Assembly (NCBI RefSeq): GCF_000350485.1
Contig: NZ_AORV01000036.1
Location: forward strand, 1-64,000
Direction of reading: 5' to 3'
Source: Ruminiclostridium cellobioparum subsp. termitidis CT1112
GTDB taxonomy: Bacteria > Bacillota > Clostridia > Acetivibrionales > DSM-1351
Length of the DNA stretch: 64,000 nt
The first letter of the stretch is position 1. The number at the start of each line of letters is the position of its first letter. This document shows positions 36,680-45,720 of the stretch, piece after piece. A model generated the notes under the pieces. The model made no database searches, was not told the origin of the DNA, and was given only the letters and a program-made list of their open reading frames with translations. The translations under genes and the position numbers were made by a program.

Positions 36680-36708
36680 TTGCTTATTATTTGTGCAGAT
36701 AGTATAAT
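36680..36708 (+). promoter_or_regulatory. Promoter of the small zinc ribbon gene
   Basis: TTGCTT (36680-36685) and TATAAT (36703-36708) with a 17-base spacer. The transcript would have a 5' UTR of about 100 bases with a T-rich middle. Confidence 0.7.
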
Positions 36709-36818
36709 ATAAGTGCTAAGGCTTATAATTTCTTATTCTTATTTGTACAATCCTTTTTCGCTCCGTAATGTTTAAGGCTTTATATGCTCAGCAATAAAAT
36801 TTTTTTGGAGGTATTCCA

Positions 36819-36995
36819 ATGCAAGACAAAACTCTTACTTGTAAAGATTGCGGCGCAACTTTTACTTTTACGGTTGGCGAGCAAGAATTCTACGCGGAAA
36901 AAGGATTCACAAACGAGCCTGCAAGATGTCCTGAATGTAGAAAAGCTAAAAAAGCTTCACAAAAAAGTTCTAACGGTGGATTTTCTAGAAGATAG
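36819..36995 (+). CDS. Small zinc ribbon protein, 58 aa
   Basis: Too short for most gene finders, but well supported: GGAGG 7 bases before ATG 36819, a consensus promoter upstream and a strong terminator downstream. The sequence has a treble-clef/zinc ribbon pattern with two Cys pairs, CKDCG at residues 8-12 and CPECR near residue 37-41. Between them is FTFTVGEQEFYAEKGF, typical of the probable-zinc-ribbon family often annotated as zinc-binding protein. The tail is basic and Ser-rich (KKASQKSSNGGFSRR). The isolated unit suggests a highly expressed small protein. A nucleic-acid-binding role is possible but not shown. Confidence 0.88.
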   Translation: MQDKTLTCKDCGATFTFTVGEQEFYAEKGFTNEPARCPECRKAKKASQKSSNGGFSRR

Positions 36996-37025
36996 GTTTG
37001 TGCCAACAGGTACTGTACAACAATT

Positions 37026-37053
37026 AACCCCTGGTTGATTACCAGGGGTTTTT
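37026..37053 (+). terminator. Terminator of the small zinc ribbon gene
   Basis: AACCCCTGGT/ACCAGGGGTT with a five-base loop, followed by TTTTTG on the plus strand. It lies 12 bases before the convergent galM stop and may also act weakly on galM. Confidence 0.85.
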
Positions 37054-37064
37054 GTTTTGTTTGA

Positions 37065-38108
37065 TTATTTAGTAGTAAATTTATATATTGTAACATGGTG
37101 ATACTTTTCTCCCGCCTTGAGAACAGGTGAAGGAAAGTGCTTGTGCTTCATTGCATTGGGAAAGTACTGGGTTTCCAGGCAAAGCCCGTTTCTTTTGCCA
37201 TAGACGGCATTTTCCTTTCCGTTGAGGTTATCGAGGAAATTTCCCGAATAGAACTGTACACCCGGTTTTGTAGTAAACACCTGCATTAAACGTCCGCTTT
37301 CGGGATGATATAACTCTGCTGCCACTTCCCCGGCATTTCCCTTTGTATTCAATACCCAGTTGTGATCATAGCCTCCGCCGTTTTTAATCTGTTCATCGCT
37401 GCTGTCAAAGCCTTCTGCAAAATCCCTGAGCGCAGTAAAATCCATTACGGTGCCTTTTACGCTTCTGATCTCTCCGGTTGGAATGCACTCATCATTTACA
37501 GGTGTAAAGCTGTCTGCATTTATATAAATCTGGTGTTTCAATATATCGCCCGATGCATGCCCGCCCAGGTTGAAATATGCATGATTTGTCAGGTTCACTA
37601 CCGTGTCCTTGTCTGAAACCGCATTGTAGTCTATAACAAGCTCATTTTCCCCGGTTAAGGAATATTCAACCTTCACATCAACCTTTCCCGGATAATTTTC
37701 CTCTCCATCGGGACTTGTATGGGTCAGTACAAGCTTCTCTCCTATGACCTCGGCCTTCCAGACAACATTGTGAAAACCTGTTATTCCGCCGTGTAGATGA
37801 TTTTTTCCATCATTTTTTGCAAGTTCATATACTTTTCCGTTGAGCTCAAATGCGGCGCCTTCTATTCTGTTAGCGTGCCTTCCTATAAGTGCTCCCAGGT
37901 ATCCGGGATTTTCAATATATTTGTCAAGGTTCCTGTAGCCCAAAGTCACATCTGCCATATTCCCGTCCCTGTCGGGCACTGTGATTGAAACTATTATGCC
38001 GCCGAAATTGATAATATCAACTGATACTTTACTGGAATTTGTCAGAGTAAAAATATCTACCTGTGTTCCGTCGGGCAAAGTACCGAAATAATTCTTTGTT
38101 ATACTCAC
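37065..38108 (-). CDS. galM: Aldose 1-epimerase (mutarotase)
   Basis: Interconverts the alpha and beta anomers of galactose or glucose, feeding the Leloir pathway. The 347-residue protein has the expected motifs: LIGRHANRIEGAAFELNGK (~75-93), substrate-binding His near KNHLHGG, NLTNHAYFNLGG (~170-181) with the catalytic His, and GVQFYSGNFLD with FCLETQ-like LCLETQYFPNA carrying the catalytic Glu. The start is GTG 38108, 8 bases after GGAGG. It lies near the alpha-galactosidase but is convergent with the zinc ribbon gene, so it is not in the same transcript. No signal peptide is seen. Confidence 0.94.
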   Translation of the reverse strand: MSITKNYFGTLPDGTQVDIFTLTNSSKVSVDIINFGGIIVSITVPDRDGNMADVTLGYRNLDKYIENPGYLGALIGRHANRIEGAAFELNGKVYELAKNDGKNHLHGGITGFHNVVWKAEVIGEKLVLTHTSPDGEENYPGKVDVKVEYSLTGENELVIDYNAVSDKDTVVNLTNHAYFNLGGHASGDILKHQIYINADSFTPVNDECIPTGEIRSVKGTVMDFTALRDFAEGFDSSDEQIKNGGGYDHNWVLNTKGNAGEVAAELYHPESGRLMQVFTTKPGVQFYSGNFLDNLNGKENAVYGKRNGLCLETQYFPNAMKHKHFPSPVLKAGEKYHHVTIYKFTTK

Positions 38109-38285
38109 TGTTATATCCTCCCCAGATATGAATTAATAGAATAAACCATACTTAACAGGTTATCTTCCAATTTATTTTATTTATATCATAATTCAATATT
38201 CAATACATGTAAAGTACGCAGTCACGACCAGCGGTAAAATCCGCAGCGCCTTGAAGCTTCCCGCGGGAAATCAATAATGCCCCGG

Positions 38286-40070
38286 CTACACGGCCTCAAG
38301 CACACTGAACTGTGAATTGTACAATTTGTAATAGTGCCCTTTTAAGGCCAGCAATTCCTCATGTGTTCCGCGTTCCACTATTGAGCCGCTGTCAATGTAC
38401 ATGATACAATCGGCATTTTTTATTGTAGAAAGTCTGTGGGCAATTATAAAGGAAGTTCTGCCTTTCAGCAGTCTTTGCAGACCGTTTTGAAGGGCAAGCT
38501 CGGTTCTGGTGTCGATACTTGAGGTCGCCTCATCCAATATGAGAATTCTCGGGTCGGCAAGCAGCGCTCTGGCAAAGGATATCAACTGCCGCTCTCCGAT
38601 GGACAGCCTTGTTCCTCTCTCATTTATTTCAGTATCGTATCCTTCCTTCAGATTCATTATAAAATCATGGGCACATACTGTTTTCGCAGCCTGTATGGCC
38701 TCCTCGTCGGTGGCGTCCGGTCTGGCATATTTAATATTGCTCATTACCGTTCCCGAGAAAAGGAAGGTATCTTGAAGCATCACACCCATTTGGCTTCTGA
38801 GAGAGCCCAGTGTGACATTCCTTATATTTATTCCGTCAATCAGCACCTCGCCCTCCTGAACATCATAAAATCTGCTGAGAAGGTTGATTACCGTGCTCTT
38901 TCCTGCTCCGGTAGGCCCCACAAGTGCAATGGTACTGCCCTGCCCGACTTTAAAGTTTATATTATCCAGAATTTTGTTTCCGGCCTCCTCGTCATAGGTA
39001 AAGCCCACATTCTTGAATTCCACCTGTCCTTTGACCTGGGGCATTTCAGTTGCTCTCGGGAGATTGGAAATTGCCGGCTCCTCGTCTATGGTCTCAAATA
39101 TCCTCTCAAGGTAGGCCATGGCATTTATCATTGCGTTATAAAAATTCCCCATATTGGCAATCGGCTGCCAGAATCTCCATATGTAACTTATAAATGCTAT
39201 CAGCACACCGACGGATACACCCTGTATCCATATTATTCCCGCAAAATAGAGCACTGCCACACCTGATGTGGAGATGGTATCAATAATAGGCCATAAAATA
39301 AAGTTGGATTTGGTAAATTTCATCCATGCCTTTCTATAGGCAATGCTCAGTTCACGGAAAATACTCTCGTTCTTTTTTTCACGGGCAAAGGACTGGGTAA
39401 CCTTGACACCGCAAATACTCTCATGGATATAGGCATTCAGGTTTGACTGCTTCATGCTTAAAGCCTGGGTATTCCTTCTCTGTATATTTTTAATAAACAT
39501 TATGGTTATTATAAGGGGAGGCAGTCCCAGCAGGCTGACCAGTGTCAGCTTCACATTTATGAACAGCATGAAAACTACGATACACACCAGAGTGAACATA
39601 TCGGTTATAAAGTTTATAAAACCGTTTGACAGCAGGTCACTCAGTGAATTGACATAGTTTAATACCCTGACCAGTATTTTTCCATGAGGGCGGCTGTCAT
39701 AATATGAAAATGGAAGCTCCTGAAGTTTGTAAAAAATATCTTCCCTGATCTTTTTTACAATATTGTTCCCTATGGTGGACATAAGCCTGACCCTGAATTT
39801 GAAGCATATCGCGTTTACAATGAGCGTGACGGCAAAAATGACCGACAAAATTATCAATCCGTTAACATCCTTGTCAGGAATCCTGTTGTCTATTGCATCC
39901 TGCACAAGCACCGGGCCCAGCAGATTTGCAATGCTGGCTATAAGCATCAGCATTACTGTGACAACTATGGTGAGCTTATAGGGCTTCATATATCTGAGAA
40001 GCCTTATTAAGTCTTTCATTCTGAAAACCGATACCAGTTCTTCATCCACATCGTACTTGTTTCTGGCCAT
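38286..40070 (-). CDS. Heterodimeric ABC exporter, subunit with canonical Walker B
   Basis: A half-transporter of 594 residues: a six-helix transmembrane domain (~30-330) and a nucleotide-binding domain (~355-585). Walker A is GPTGAGKST, Walker B ILILDEATSSID has the catalytic Glu, and the H-loop is IAHR. The signature is degenerate (RLSIGERQL instead of LSGGQ). This is complementary to the partner encoded immediately upstream, so the two should form one asymmetric exporter like TM287/288, BmrCD or LmrCD. The ATG at 40070 overlaps the partner's stop (TAATG), which indicates translational coupling. The substrate is unknown; a drug or lipid is usual for this class. Confidence 0.93.
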   Translation of the reverse strand: MARNKYDVDEELVSVFRMKDLIRLLRYMKPYKLTIVVTVMLMLIASIANLLGPVLVQDAIDNRIPDKDVNGLIILSVIFAVTLIVNAICFKFRVRLMSTIGNNIVKKIREDIFYKLQELPFSYYDSRPHGKILVRVLNYVNSLSDLLSNGFINFITDMFTLVCIVVFMLFINVKLTLVSLLGLPPLIITIMFIKNIQRRNTQALSMKQSNLNAYIHESICGVKVTQSFAREKKNESIFRELSIAYRKAWMKFTKSNFILWPIIDTISTSGVAVLYFAGIIWIQGVSVGVLIAFISYIWRFWQPIANMGNFYNAMINAMAYLERIFETIDEEPAISNLPRATEMPQVKGQVEFKNVGFTYDEEAGNKILDNINFKVGQGSTIALVGPTGAGKSTVINLLSRFYDVQEGEVLIDGINIRNVTLGSLRSQMGVMLQDTFLFSGTVMSNIKYARPDATDEEAIQAAKTVCAHDFIMNLKEGYDTEINERGTRLSIGERQLISFARALLADPRILILDEATSSIDTRTELALQNGLQRLLKGRTSFIIAHRLSTIKNADCIMYIDSGSIVERGTHEELLALKGHYYKLYNSQFSVLEAV

Positions 40071-41815
40071 TACCCCACCTCCTTGACCGCTGCGGCGTCA
40101 AAATCGCCGAACTGGGTAAGATATACGTTATAATAGTAACCCTTCTGTTTCAAAAGCTCTTCATGGGTACCCTGTTCAATAATTGTTCCTCCGTTAATAA
40201 CTATTATCTTATCGGCATTTTTGACAGATGCTATTCTGTGAGCAATTATAAACGTTGTTTTATTATTATAGAAAGACCTTAGTGTCTTGTGTATCTCGAA
40301 TTCGGTTTCCATATCCACGCTGGAGGTGGTATCGTCCAGGATCAGTATTGAAGGATCCTTCAGAATAGCTCTTGCAAGTGCTATTCTCTGCCTCTGTCCG
40401 CCCGACAGGCCCACTCCCCTCTCCCCGATAATGGTATCGTAACCTTCGGGCAGGTTTGATATGAACTTATGGGCATCTGCTATTCCCGCAGCCCACTTTA
40501 CAGATTCATATGGGGCATCCGGCACACCATAGGCTATATTGCCCTCGATGGTATCTGAGAAAAGGAACACATCCTGCATCGCAACCGATATTTTTGCACG
40601 GAGGTTTCTCAGTTCCATATCTCTGACATTTATATTGTCTATCAGTACTTCACCCTCACTGCAGTCATAGAATCTGCATATGAGATTTACAAGTGTGGAT
40701 TTGCCTGAACCGGTAGGTCCGATTATAGCTATTGTCTGTCCGGGACTGGCCTTCAGGCTGACATTTTTCAGCACCTCTTCCCCCTCGTAGCCAAAGCTCA
40801 CATTTTTAAATTCAACCACACCTTTGATATCTTCTTCGGCAGGCTGTTCCGTATTGCTTATTGATGTCTCGGTCTCGAAGAATTCTCTGATTTTATCCGC
40901 CGAGGCGTTAAAACGCTGTATGTCGTTTATGAGCCAGCCGCACTGTCTCATAGGATTGCCCAGGGCCCATATTATGGAATTGAAGGTTACCAGCTCTCCG
41001 ATGGATATCTGGTCGTTGATTACCAGAATACCCCCGATTATAATGATGGTAAGTGAAAGAGCTCCGGCCAGCGCATCTATTATGGGGAGGTATTTTGACC
41101 AAACATTGGCCGAATCCATGTTTTTCTGCCTGTATGCCTCATTTTCCCTGTCAAACTTGTCAATTTCAATCTTCTCTGTGGCAAAGGCCTTTATGACCCT
41201 GTTTCCGCTGATGTTCTCCTGTACTACGGAATTCAGCCTTGAAAACTGCTGTCTGACGGCTGAAAAGGTCGGTCTTACCTCATTGGCAAGTTTTATGGCC
41301 GCCCAGCCGAGAAAAGGTATGACCAGAAGCAGCACAAGCGTAAACTGCCAATTGATTGTGAATAACAGTATCACCGCAAAAATAAAAATTACGGCATTTT
41401 CAAAGACCATGTAAATGACCCAGGCTACAAAATGGCGGACTGTGTCCATATCACCGGTCATTTTTGCCATGATGTCACCGGTTCTTGTGGTGTCGAAAAA
41501 CTTGAAATCCAGCGCCTGAAGCTTCCTGTACATATCCTCCCTAATGGTCATGTATGCTCCCTGGGAGACTTTCTCAAAGTTTATCTGGTATGTAAATCTT
41601 ATTATTGCCTTTGCTGCCGTGGCTCCGATCATTAATGCCGCCAATGCAAAAAGTATTTCCCTGTGTCCCTGCTTGATAACCCTGTCAACAATAATACCCG
41701 ACACATATGGAGATACCATGCTTAGTGCCGAAGCAACAAGGACCATGATAAGGCTTATGCAAATCCGGAATTTATATTTCTTTATGTAGCTCCATACCCA
41801 TTTTACATTTTCCAT
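40070..41815 (-). CDS. Heterodimeric ABC exporter, subunit with degenerate Walker B
   Basis: A half-transporter of 581 residues with a six-helix membrane domain (~15-310) and an NBD (~335-570). Walker A GPTGSGKST and signature VGLSGGQRQR are canonical, but Walker B reads ILILDDTTSSVD, with Asp in place of the catalytic Glu. Together with the LSIGE signature of the downstream subunit, this predicts one active and one degenerate ATP site per heterodimer. ATG 41815 follows GGAAGG. The gene is first in a two-gene operon with a long upstream region shared with a divergent AraC-family regulator, which may control it; this is inferred from position only. Confidence 0.93.
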   Translation of the reverse strand: MENVKWVWSYIKKYKFRICISLIMVLVASALSMVSPYVSGIIVDRVIKQGHREILFALAALMIGATAAKAIIRFTYQINFEKVSQGAYMTIREDMYRKLQALDFKFFDTTRTGDIMAKMTGDMDTVRHFVAWVIYMVFENAVIFIFAVILLFTINWQFTLVLLLVIPFLGWAAIKLANEVRPTFSAVRQQFSRLNSVVQENISGNRVIKAFATEKIEIDKFDRENEAYRQKNMDSANVWSKYLPIIDALAGALSLTIIIIGGILVINDQISIGELVTFNSIIWALGNPMRQCGWLINDIQRFNASADKIREFFETETSISNTEQPAEEDIKGVVEFKNVSFGYEGEEVLKNVSLKASPGQTIAIIGPTGSGKSTLVNLICRFYDCSEGEVLIDNINVRDMELRNLRAKISVAMQDVFLFSDTIEGNIAYGVPDAPYESVKWAAGIADAHKFISNLPEGYDTIIGERGVGLSGGQRQRIALARAILKDPSILILDDTTSSVDMETEFEIHKTLRSFYNNKTTFIIAHRIASVKNADKIIVINGGTIIEQGTHEELLKQKGYYYNVYLTQFGDFDAAAVKEVG

Positions 41816-42277
41816 AAATAAGTAATTCCTTCCATTTTAATTCACAAATTTATTTTACAAATTCAATTGAGGTTAAAGCCGTCACCTTCAGGCGGATCAA
41901 GCTCTCAAGCCGCTTTTACAACGCTTTTACCCCACTTTTGCCGTAGTTTTTATTTGAGTCCATAGTTATTGACCTTAGTACTATTATAAAGAGTAAACCC
42001 TCTTATAAAATGGATATTCTTTACCTGGTGATGGATATTTTTATCCTATGTGCTTAATAACATTATTAATGAATATGATTGGAATCGGGGTAAGTTTGTG
42101 ATAACATATAAATTAATACTGTATACATATTATTGTAAATATATATGCAAATTGTTCTGTAAAAATAGGCATACAAAGCCGTAAATGTTGTAAATATGTA
42201 TTATACTTAGTTTTTATTTTGATTTTTTATTTTGTTTTTAATTTGCTTTTAAAATGACTGCAATGGAGTGATTTCTT
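41816..42277. other. Divergent intergenic region (462 bases)
   Basis: AT-rich region between the ABC exporter operon and the divergent AraC gene. An imperfect TTATAAAGAG/CTCTTATAA inverted repeat at about 41983-42008 could be an operator. Otherwise no gene or recognised RNA structure is visible. Confidence 0.45.
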
Positions 42278-43129
42278 TTGTGTATGCCCGAAGTAAGAGC
42301 TGAATGCTTTAATCCAACCTTACTGTACGCATTTATTAATGTAGCCGACTGTGAAAAAACCATGAGTTATCACGTTCATGACTTCACGGAGGTTAAAATC
42401 ATATTGGCCGGAAATTTCACATATGTTATTGACGATGTCAGATATGAGGTGACAAAGGGTAATATCGTAATAGTCAAACCTGGTTTAAAACACCTTAAGA
42501 TCATACCCGAAGGTGTCCAGGTGGAAGAATTCAATTACGCCCTGGGCGATTTTCAGATAAAAAATCTGCCCCCGAATTATCTGATTGAGCCCGACGCCGG
42601 GATAATTTATTCCATGCCGCTGTTTCAGCCGGATATTTTAAAATGCGTCAATGAAACCTTATCCGAACAGGAAAAGAATGAGCCTTACTGTGATCTGATG
42701 ATTAAGGCGAGTATTCTTAAACTCACCTCTCTGCTGTACAGGGGAATGAATGCAAACAAGGATAAGTCCGAAAAAGCCAGACTTAATTTTGCAAATTCAG
42801 AAAAAACCAATGTGGTAAATACAATACTGGAATATCTGAGCCAGAATTACATGAAACCCATTTCCTTATACAGACTCGCCCATAACATGTACCTGAGTCC
42901 TGTATACATATCCAAGATATTCAAGGAGGAGACAGGGGAATCGCCTATCAATCATCTGATACGTATCCGCCTGACCAAGGCCAATGAGCTTTTGAATGCA
43001 GGCAATATTCCCATCAAAACGGTTGCAAGAAATGTAGGCTACGAGGATGCGTATTACTTCAGCAAGCTGTATAAAAAATACTATGGCATCCCGCCTTCGG
43101 TAGAAAAGCGTGCCAGCGTAATCAGTTAA
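42278..43129 (+). CDS. AraC-family transcriptional regulator with cupin sensor
   Basis: A 283-residue regulator. The N-terminal half is a cupin-like AraC ligand domain (SYHVHDFTEVKIILAGNFTYV; GNIVIVKPGLKH). The C-terminal ~100 residues are the double HTH (ISLYRLAHNMYLSPVYISKIF and IPIKTVARNVGYEDAYYFSKLY, then the family end KKYYGIPPS). TTG 42278, 9 bases after GGAG, is a plausible start. ATG 42284 two codons on is the alternative. It is divergent from the ABC exporter operon and may regulate it, or a distant sugar locus. Its stop codon is followed almost directly by a MITE-like element. Confidence 0.9.
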   Translation: MCMPEVRAECFNPTLLYAFINVADCEKTMSYHVHDFTEVKIILAGNFTYVIDDVRYEVTKGNIVIVKPGLKHLKIIPEGVQVEEFNYALGDFQIKNLPPNYLIEPDAGIIYSMPLFQPDILKCVNETLSEQEKNEPYCDLMIKASILKLTSLLYRGMNANKDKSEKARLNFANSEKTNVVNTILEYLSQNYMKPISLYRLAHNMYLSPVYISKIFKEETGESPINHLIRIRLTKANELLNAGNIPIKTVARNVGYEDAYYFSKLYKKYYGIPPSVEKRASVIS

Positions 43130-43152
43130 GTTAACGCGTTGTGCCAATAAAT

Positions 43153-43316
43153 TTAAATTTTGCTTTACCTTTTTAATTTTTATATCAACTGGTACTTTCC
43201 GTACTAACTTCATAAAATAAGGCGCACCCAAAACAATTGCGTCCTTATTTCATGAAGTTATACTCACGTACCAGTTGCTTTTGATTAAATCTATCTGTAA
43301 AGCAAATACAAAATTT
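43153..43316. mobile_element. MITE-like palindromic element, copy A
   Basis: A 164 bp element with terminal inverted repeats (AAATTTTGCTTTAC at the left; GTAAAGCAAA...AAATTT at the right) and long inner complementary arms: CAACTGGTAC/GTACCAGTTG and AACTTCATAAAATAAG/CTTATTTCATGAAGTT. It encodes no protein. Copy B at 45721-45900 is homologous over its whole length in the opposite orientation. Sequence similarity of the flanks (TTAAC and TTGTGC blocks) may extend the palindrome to 43131-43336. It occupies the convergent gap between the AraC gene and the ZIP gene and may act as a terminator for both. Confidence 0.8.
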
Positions 43317-43410
43317 CAATTAGCACAACAGGTTAATTGAAATATAATTTAACCCGCAGTGCCAGTTAAATTGTCGCTCAACTTTCCAGCAGCACGCGAC
43401 ACACTCTTTT

Positions 43411-44229
43411 TTATCCCAGGGCCACATCCAATATCATCATAATGGCAAATCCTAATATACAGCCTATGGTAGCCAGGTGAGTACTTTCATGGGAGCCGCT
43501 CTGCGCCTCCGGAATGAGCTCCTCCACCACAACGAATATCATAGCTCCGGCTGCAAAGGCCAGTGCATATGGCAGAACAGGCTTTACGAACATAACCAGG
43601 GCCGCTCCCAGCACACCTGCAATGGGCTCAACTATACCGGAAGCCTGTCCGTAGAAAAAGCTCCTGCTTCGCGATAATCCTTCCCTTCTGAGCGGAATTG
43701 AAACTGCCGCCCCTTCCGGAAAGTTCTGCAAACCAATACCGATTGCAATTGCCAGAGCCGACATCAGCGTTCCGTCGGTTATTCCGCCTGCAACTGCTCC
43801 AAAGGCCACACCTACGGCAAGTCCCTCCGGTATGTTGTGCAGCGTTATTGAAAAAACCAGTAAGATGCTGCGTTTTAGACTGGTAGATATTCCTTCGGCC
43901 TCCCCGTCCTTGGAGTTGAGATGCGTATGCGGAATTATTTTGTCTGCCAGATATAAAAAGCCTGCACCGCCTAAGAAGCCTATCGTGGCCACCAGCCAGG
44001 CAGGTATGGGTGCATCTCCGGCCATTTCAATAGCCGGTGCCAGGAGTGACCAGAAGCTTGCGGCAATCATAATTCCAGCAGCAAAACCCAGCATGGTGTT
44101 TAAAACACGTCTGTTTATCTCCTTAAAAAAGAATACCATTGCCGCTCCGAGTGCAGTCATTGCCCAGGTCATCAGAGTTGCCAGCAGGGCTTGAAATATA
44201 TGATTCTGATTGCTTATCCATTCCAACAC
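43411..44229 (-). CDS. ZIP-family metal transporter (GufA subgroup)
   Basis: An integral membrane protein of 272 residues with about eight helices, which imports Zn2+ or other divalent metals. The metal-site signatures are in helices 4 and 5: HNIPEGLAVGVAFG (His-x-x-x-Glu) and NFPEGAAVSIPLRREG. The N-terminus resembles GufA-type ZIP proteins (TLMTWAMTALGAAMVFFFK). Helix 7/8 region ends MMILDVALG. The start is GTG 44229. An RBS AAAGG about 12 bases upstream is loosely spaced. It is monocistronic. The metal specificity cannot be told from the sequence. Confidence 0.92.
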   Translation of the reverse strand: MLEWISNQNHIFQALLATLMTWAMTALGAAMVFFFKEINRRVLNTMLGFAAGIMIAASFWSLLAPAIEMAGDAPIPAWLVATIGFLGGAGFLYLADKIIPHTHLNSKDGEAEGISTSLKRSILLVFSITLHNIPEGLAVGVAFGAVAGGITDGTLMSALAIAIGIGLQNFPEGAAVSIPLRREGLSRSRSFFYGQASGIVEPIAGVLGAALVMFVKPVLPYALAFAAGAMIFVVVEELIPEAQSGSHESTHLATIGCILGFAIMMILDVALG

Positions 44230-44417
44230 TTTGTTTTACCGCCTTTCCTCCGGTTTCTGTTTCATTTATTCCCCATTTTACCATAGGTAAACAGCAAATA
44301 ATAATATATTTTTTAGTCCAAATAAACAAATTTCAATTATTTTTATTGTTAATTTTATGTCAACTTGACCAAGGGCTATCCCTGCTGCCTCAAGGTTTTA
44401 CTCCTTTTTTCCAAAAC
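44230..44417. other. Upstream region of the ZIP gene
   Basis: AT-rich divergent region with GGGCTATCCC-type short repeats but no gene. The perfect palindrome TGTAGGCCTACA follows at 44420-44431 and could be an operator or part of the structured leader annotated next. Confidence 0.4.
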
Positions 44418-44530
44418 CCTGTAGGCCTACACTTAAGCGGGTTACCATAAATTGGGGGGTTGTTTCTCATAGAAAGCAGTGTTAACATAATGTCCATACC
44501 CCGGTAGCTGATAAATATTTACGCTGAACG
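44418..44530 (+). promoter_or_regulatory. Possible structured leader of the CAP gene (weak c-di-AMP riboswitch resemblance)
   Basis: In order and spacing, the segment shows GGCCTACACTTAAGCGGGTTACC, TTGGGGGGTTG and CCCCGGTAGCTGATAAAT...ACGC. This loosely follows the ydaO/c-di-AMP order (GCC-AAUC, GGAACC, GGGGUUAAUC, CCCGACAGCUAAC, GGC). Several of the most conserved bases, such as the AAUC motifs, are missing. CAP proteins and cell-wall enzymes are a usual context for that riboswitch. The candidate is weak. Confidence 0.25.
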
Positions 44531-44616
44531 AAGCATTGAACAGAAGCATCGTCACAAACGCTGATTATGGGCATGAAGAAGCACGTAAAATTTAGTCGAA
44601 ACTAATGGAGGTAAAC

Positions 44617-45591
44617 ATGAATAATAAAAAAACAACAGTTATATCAAGTATCGCAGCATGTGCTGTACTCGTATCATTCTTTGCATTCAGCAGCAATGCA
44701 AATGTGTCAGGAAACAAAGCCGCCGCTGACAACAGCAGGCCGGCCGAAGCTGCCGCTTTAAACAGCGAAGCCGTCAAGGAGCAAACTCCTGTATCGGCAG
44801 CAGTTGATACCGCATTTAAAACCTTGGAAGGAAATGCGGCTGCCGGTAATAATCAGCCTCAGAATACAGTCCTGAATACCGGCGATAAATCCGGTGAACC
44901 AAAGGTATTGAATGTAAGTACTTCAGTAAAAAACACTCAAAATTGCCCAAAGACAAATTCAGCTAAAAGCTCAAATAATCAGCAAAATAGCGTAACTTCC
45001 GTAAAATCAAAATTGGAAGAAATAATCAAATCATATACCGGTTCTTTATCAGCTAAATTAACAAATAATTCAAACTGCAGCAAAACAACTACGTCAAAGC
45101 CGGCTTCAAGCAAGCCTGCAACAACAAAGCCCGCTGCAAAACCAACTACCGGCACAACAAAGCCTGCCGGAACAACCAAGCCGGCACCAAGCACCACCAA
45201 CGGGGATTACAGTGCATTTCAAAAGAAAGTAGTTGACCTGGTTAATGCAGAAAGATCCAAAGCAGGACTCAAGCCATTAAAGATGAATACCGAGCTGAGC
45301 AAGGTAGCTACCCTTAAATCACAGGATATGGCAAAGAATAATTACTTCGACCATAATTCACCAACCTACGGCTCACCTTTTGATATGATGAAAAAGTACG
45401 GAATCAGCTACAGAACTGCCGGCGAGAATATCGCAATGGGACAGACATCACCTGAACAGGTTATGCAGGGCTGGATGAATTCACCCGGACACAGAGCAAA
45501 CATTCTTAATTCATCCTTTACCCAAATCGGAGTAGGTATAGCCAAGAATTCAAGCGGAAGATTATACTGGACACAACAGTTTATAGGATAA
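44617..45591 (+). CDS. Secreted CAP/SCP-domain protein (YkwD-like)
   Basis: An exported protein of 324 residues. The signal peptide is residues ~1-30 (MNNKKTTVISSIAACAVLVS...). A long disordered region follows, rich in Ala, Asn and Ser, then a Lys-Pro-Ala-Thr repeat linker (~150-195). The C-terminal CAP domain (~200-324) has FDHNSPTYGSPFDMMK, GENIAMGQ and GWMNSPGHRANILNS, which carry the conserved His and Glu residues. No sortase signal or SLH domain is present, so it is released or held by the wall. The molecular function of bacterial CAP proteins is unclear. ATG 44617 is 5 bases after GGAGG. A terminator follows. Confidence 0.92.
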   Translation: MNNKKTTVISSIAACAVLVSFFAFSSNANVSGNKAAADNSRPAEAAALNSEAVKEQTPVSAAVDTAFKTLEGNAAAGNNQPQNTVLNTGDKSGEPKVLNVSTSVKNTQNCPKTNSAKSSNNQQNSVTSVKSKLEEIIKSYTGSLSAKLTNNSNCSKTTTSKPASSKPATTKPAAKPTTGTTKPAGTTKPAPSTTNGDYSAFQKKVVDLVNAERSKAGLKPLKMNTELSKVATLKSQDMAKNNYFDHNSPTYGSPFDMMKKYGISYRTAGENIAMGQTSPEQVMQGWMNSPGHRANILNSSFTQIGVGIAKNSSGRLYWTQQFIG

Positions 45592-45635
45592 TCAAGATTT
45601 TAAATAAGAATAATCAGTTTTATATCAGCGTAATG

Positions 45636-45664
45636 CAGGCCGGAGCCAATCCGGCCTGTTTTTC
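45636..45664 (+). terminator. Terminator of the CAP gene
   Basis: CAGGCCGGA/TCCGGCCTG with a five-base loop, followed by TTTTTC on the plus strand, 45 bases after the stop codon. Confidence 0.85.
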
Positions 45665-45720
45665 TTTTACAGTAAATTAATCCGTTATACCAGTACAATA
45701 TTCTGTATATTGCACTATTT

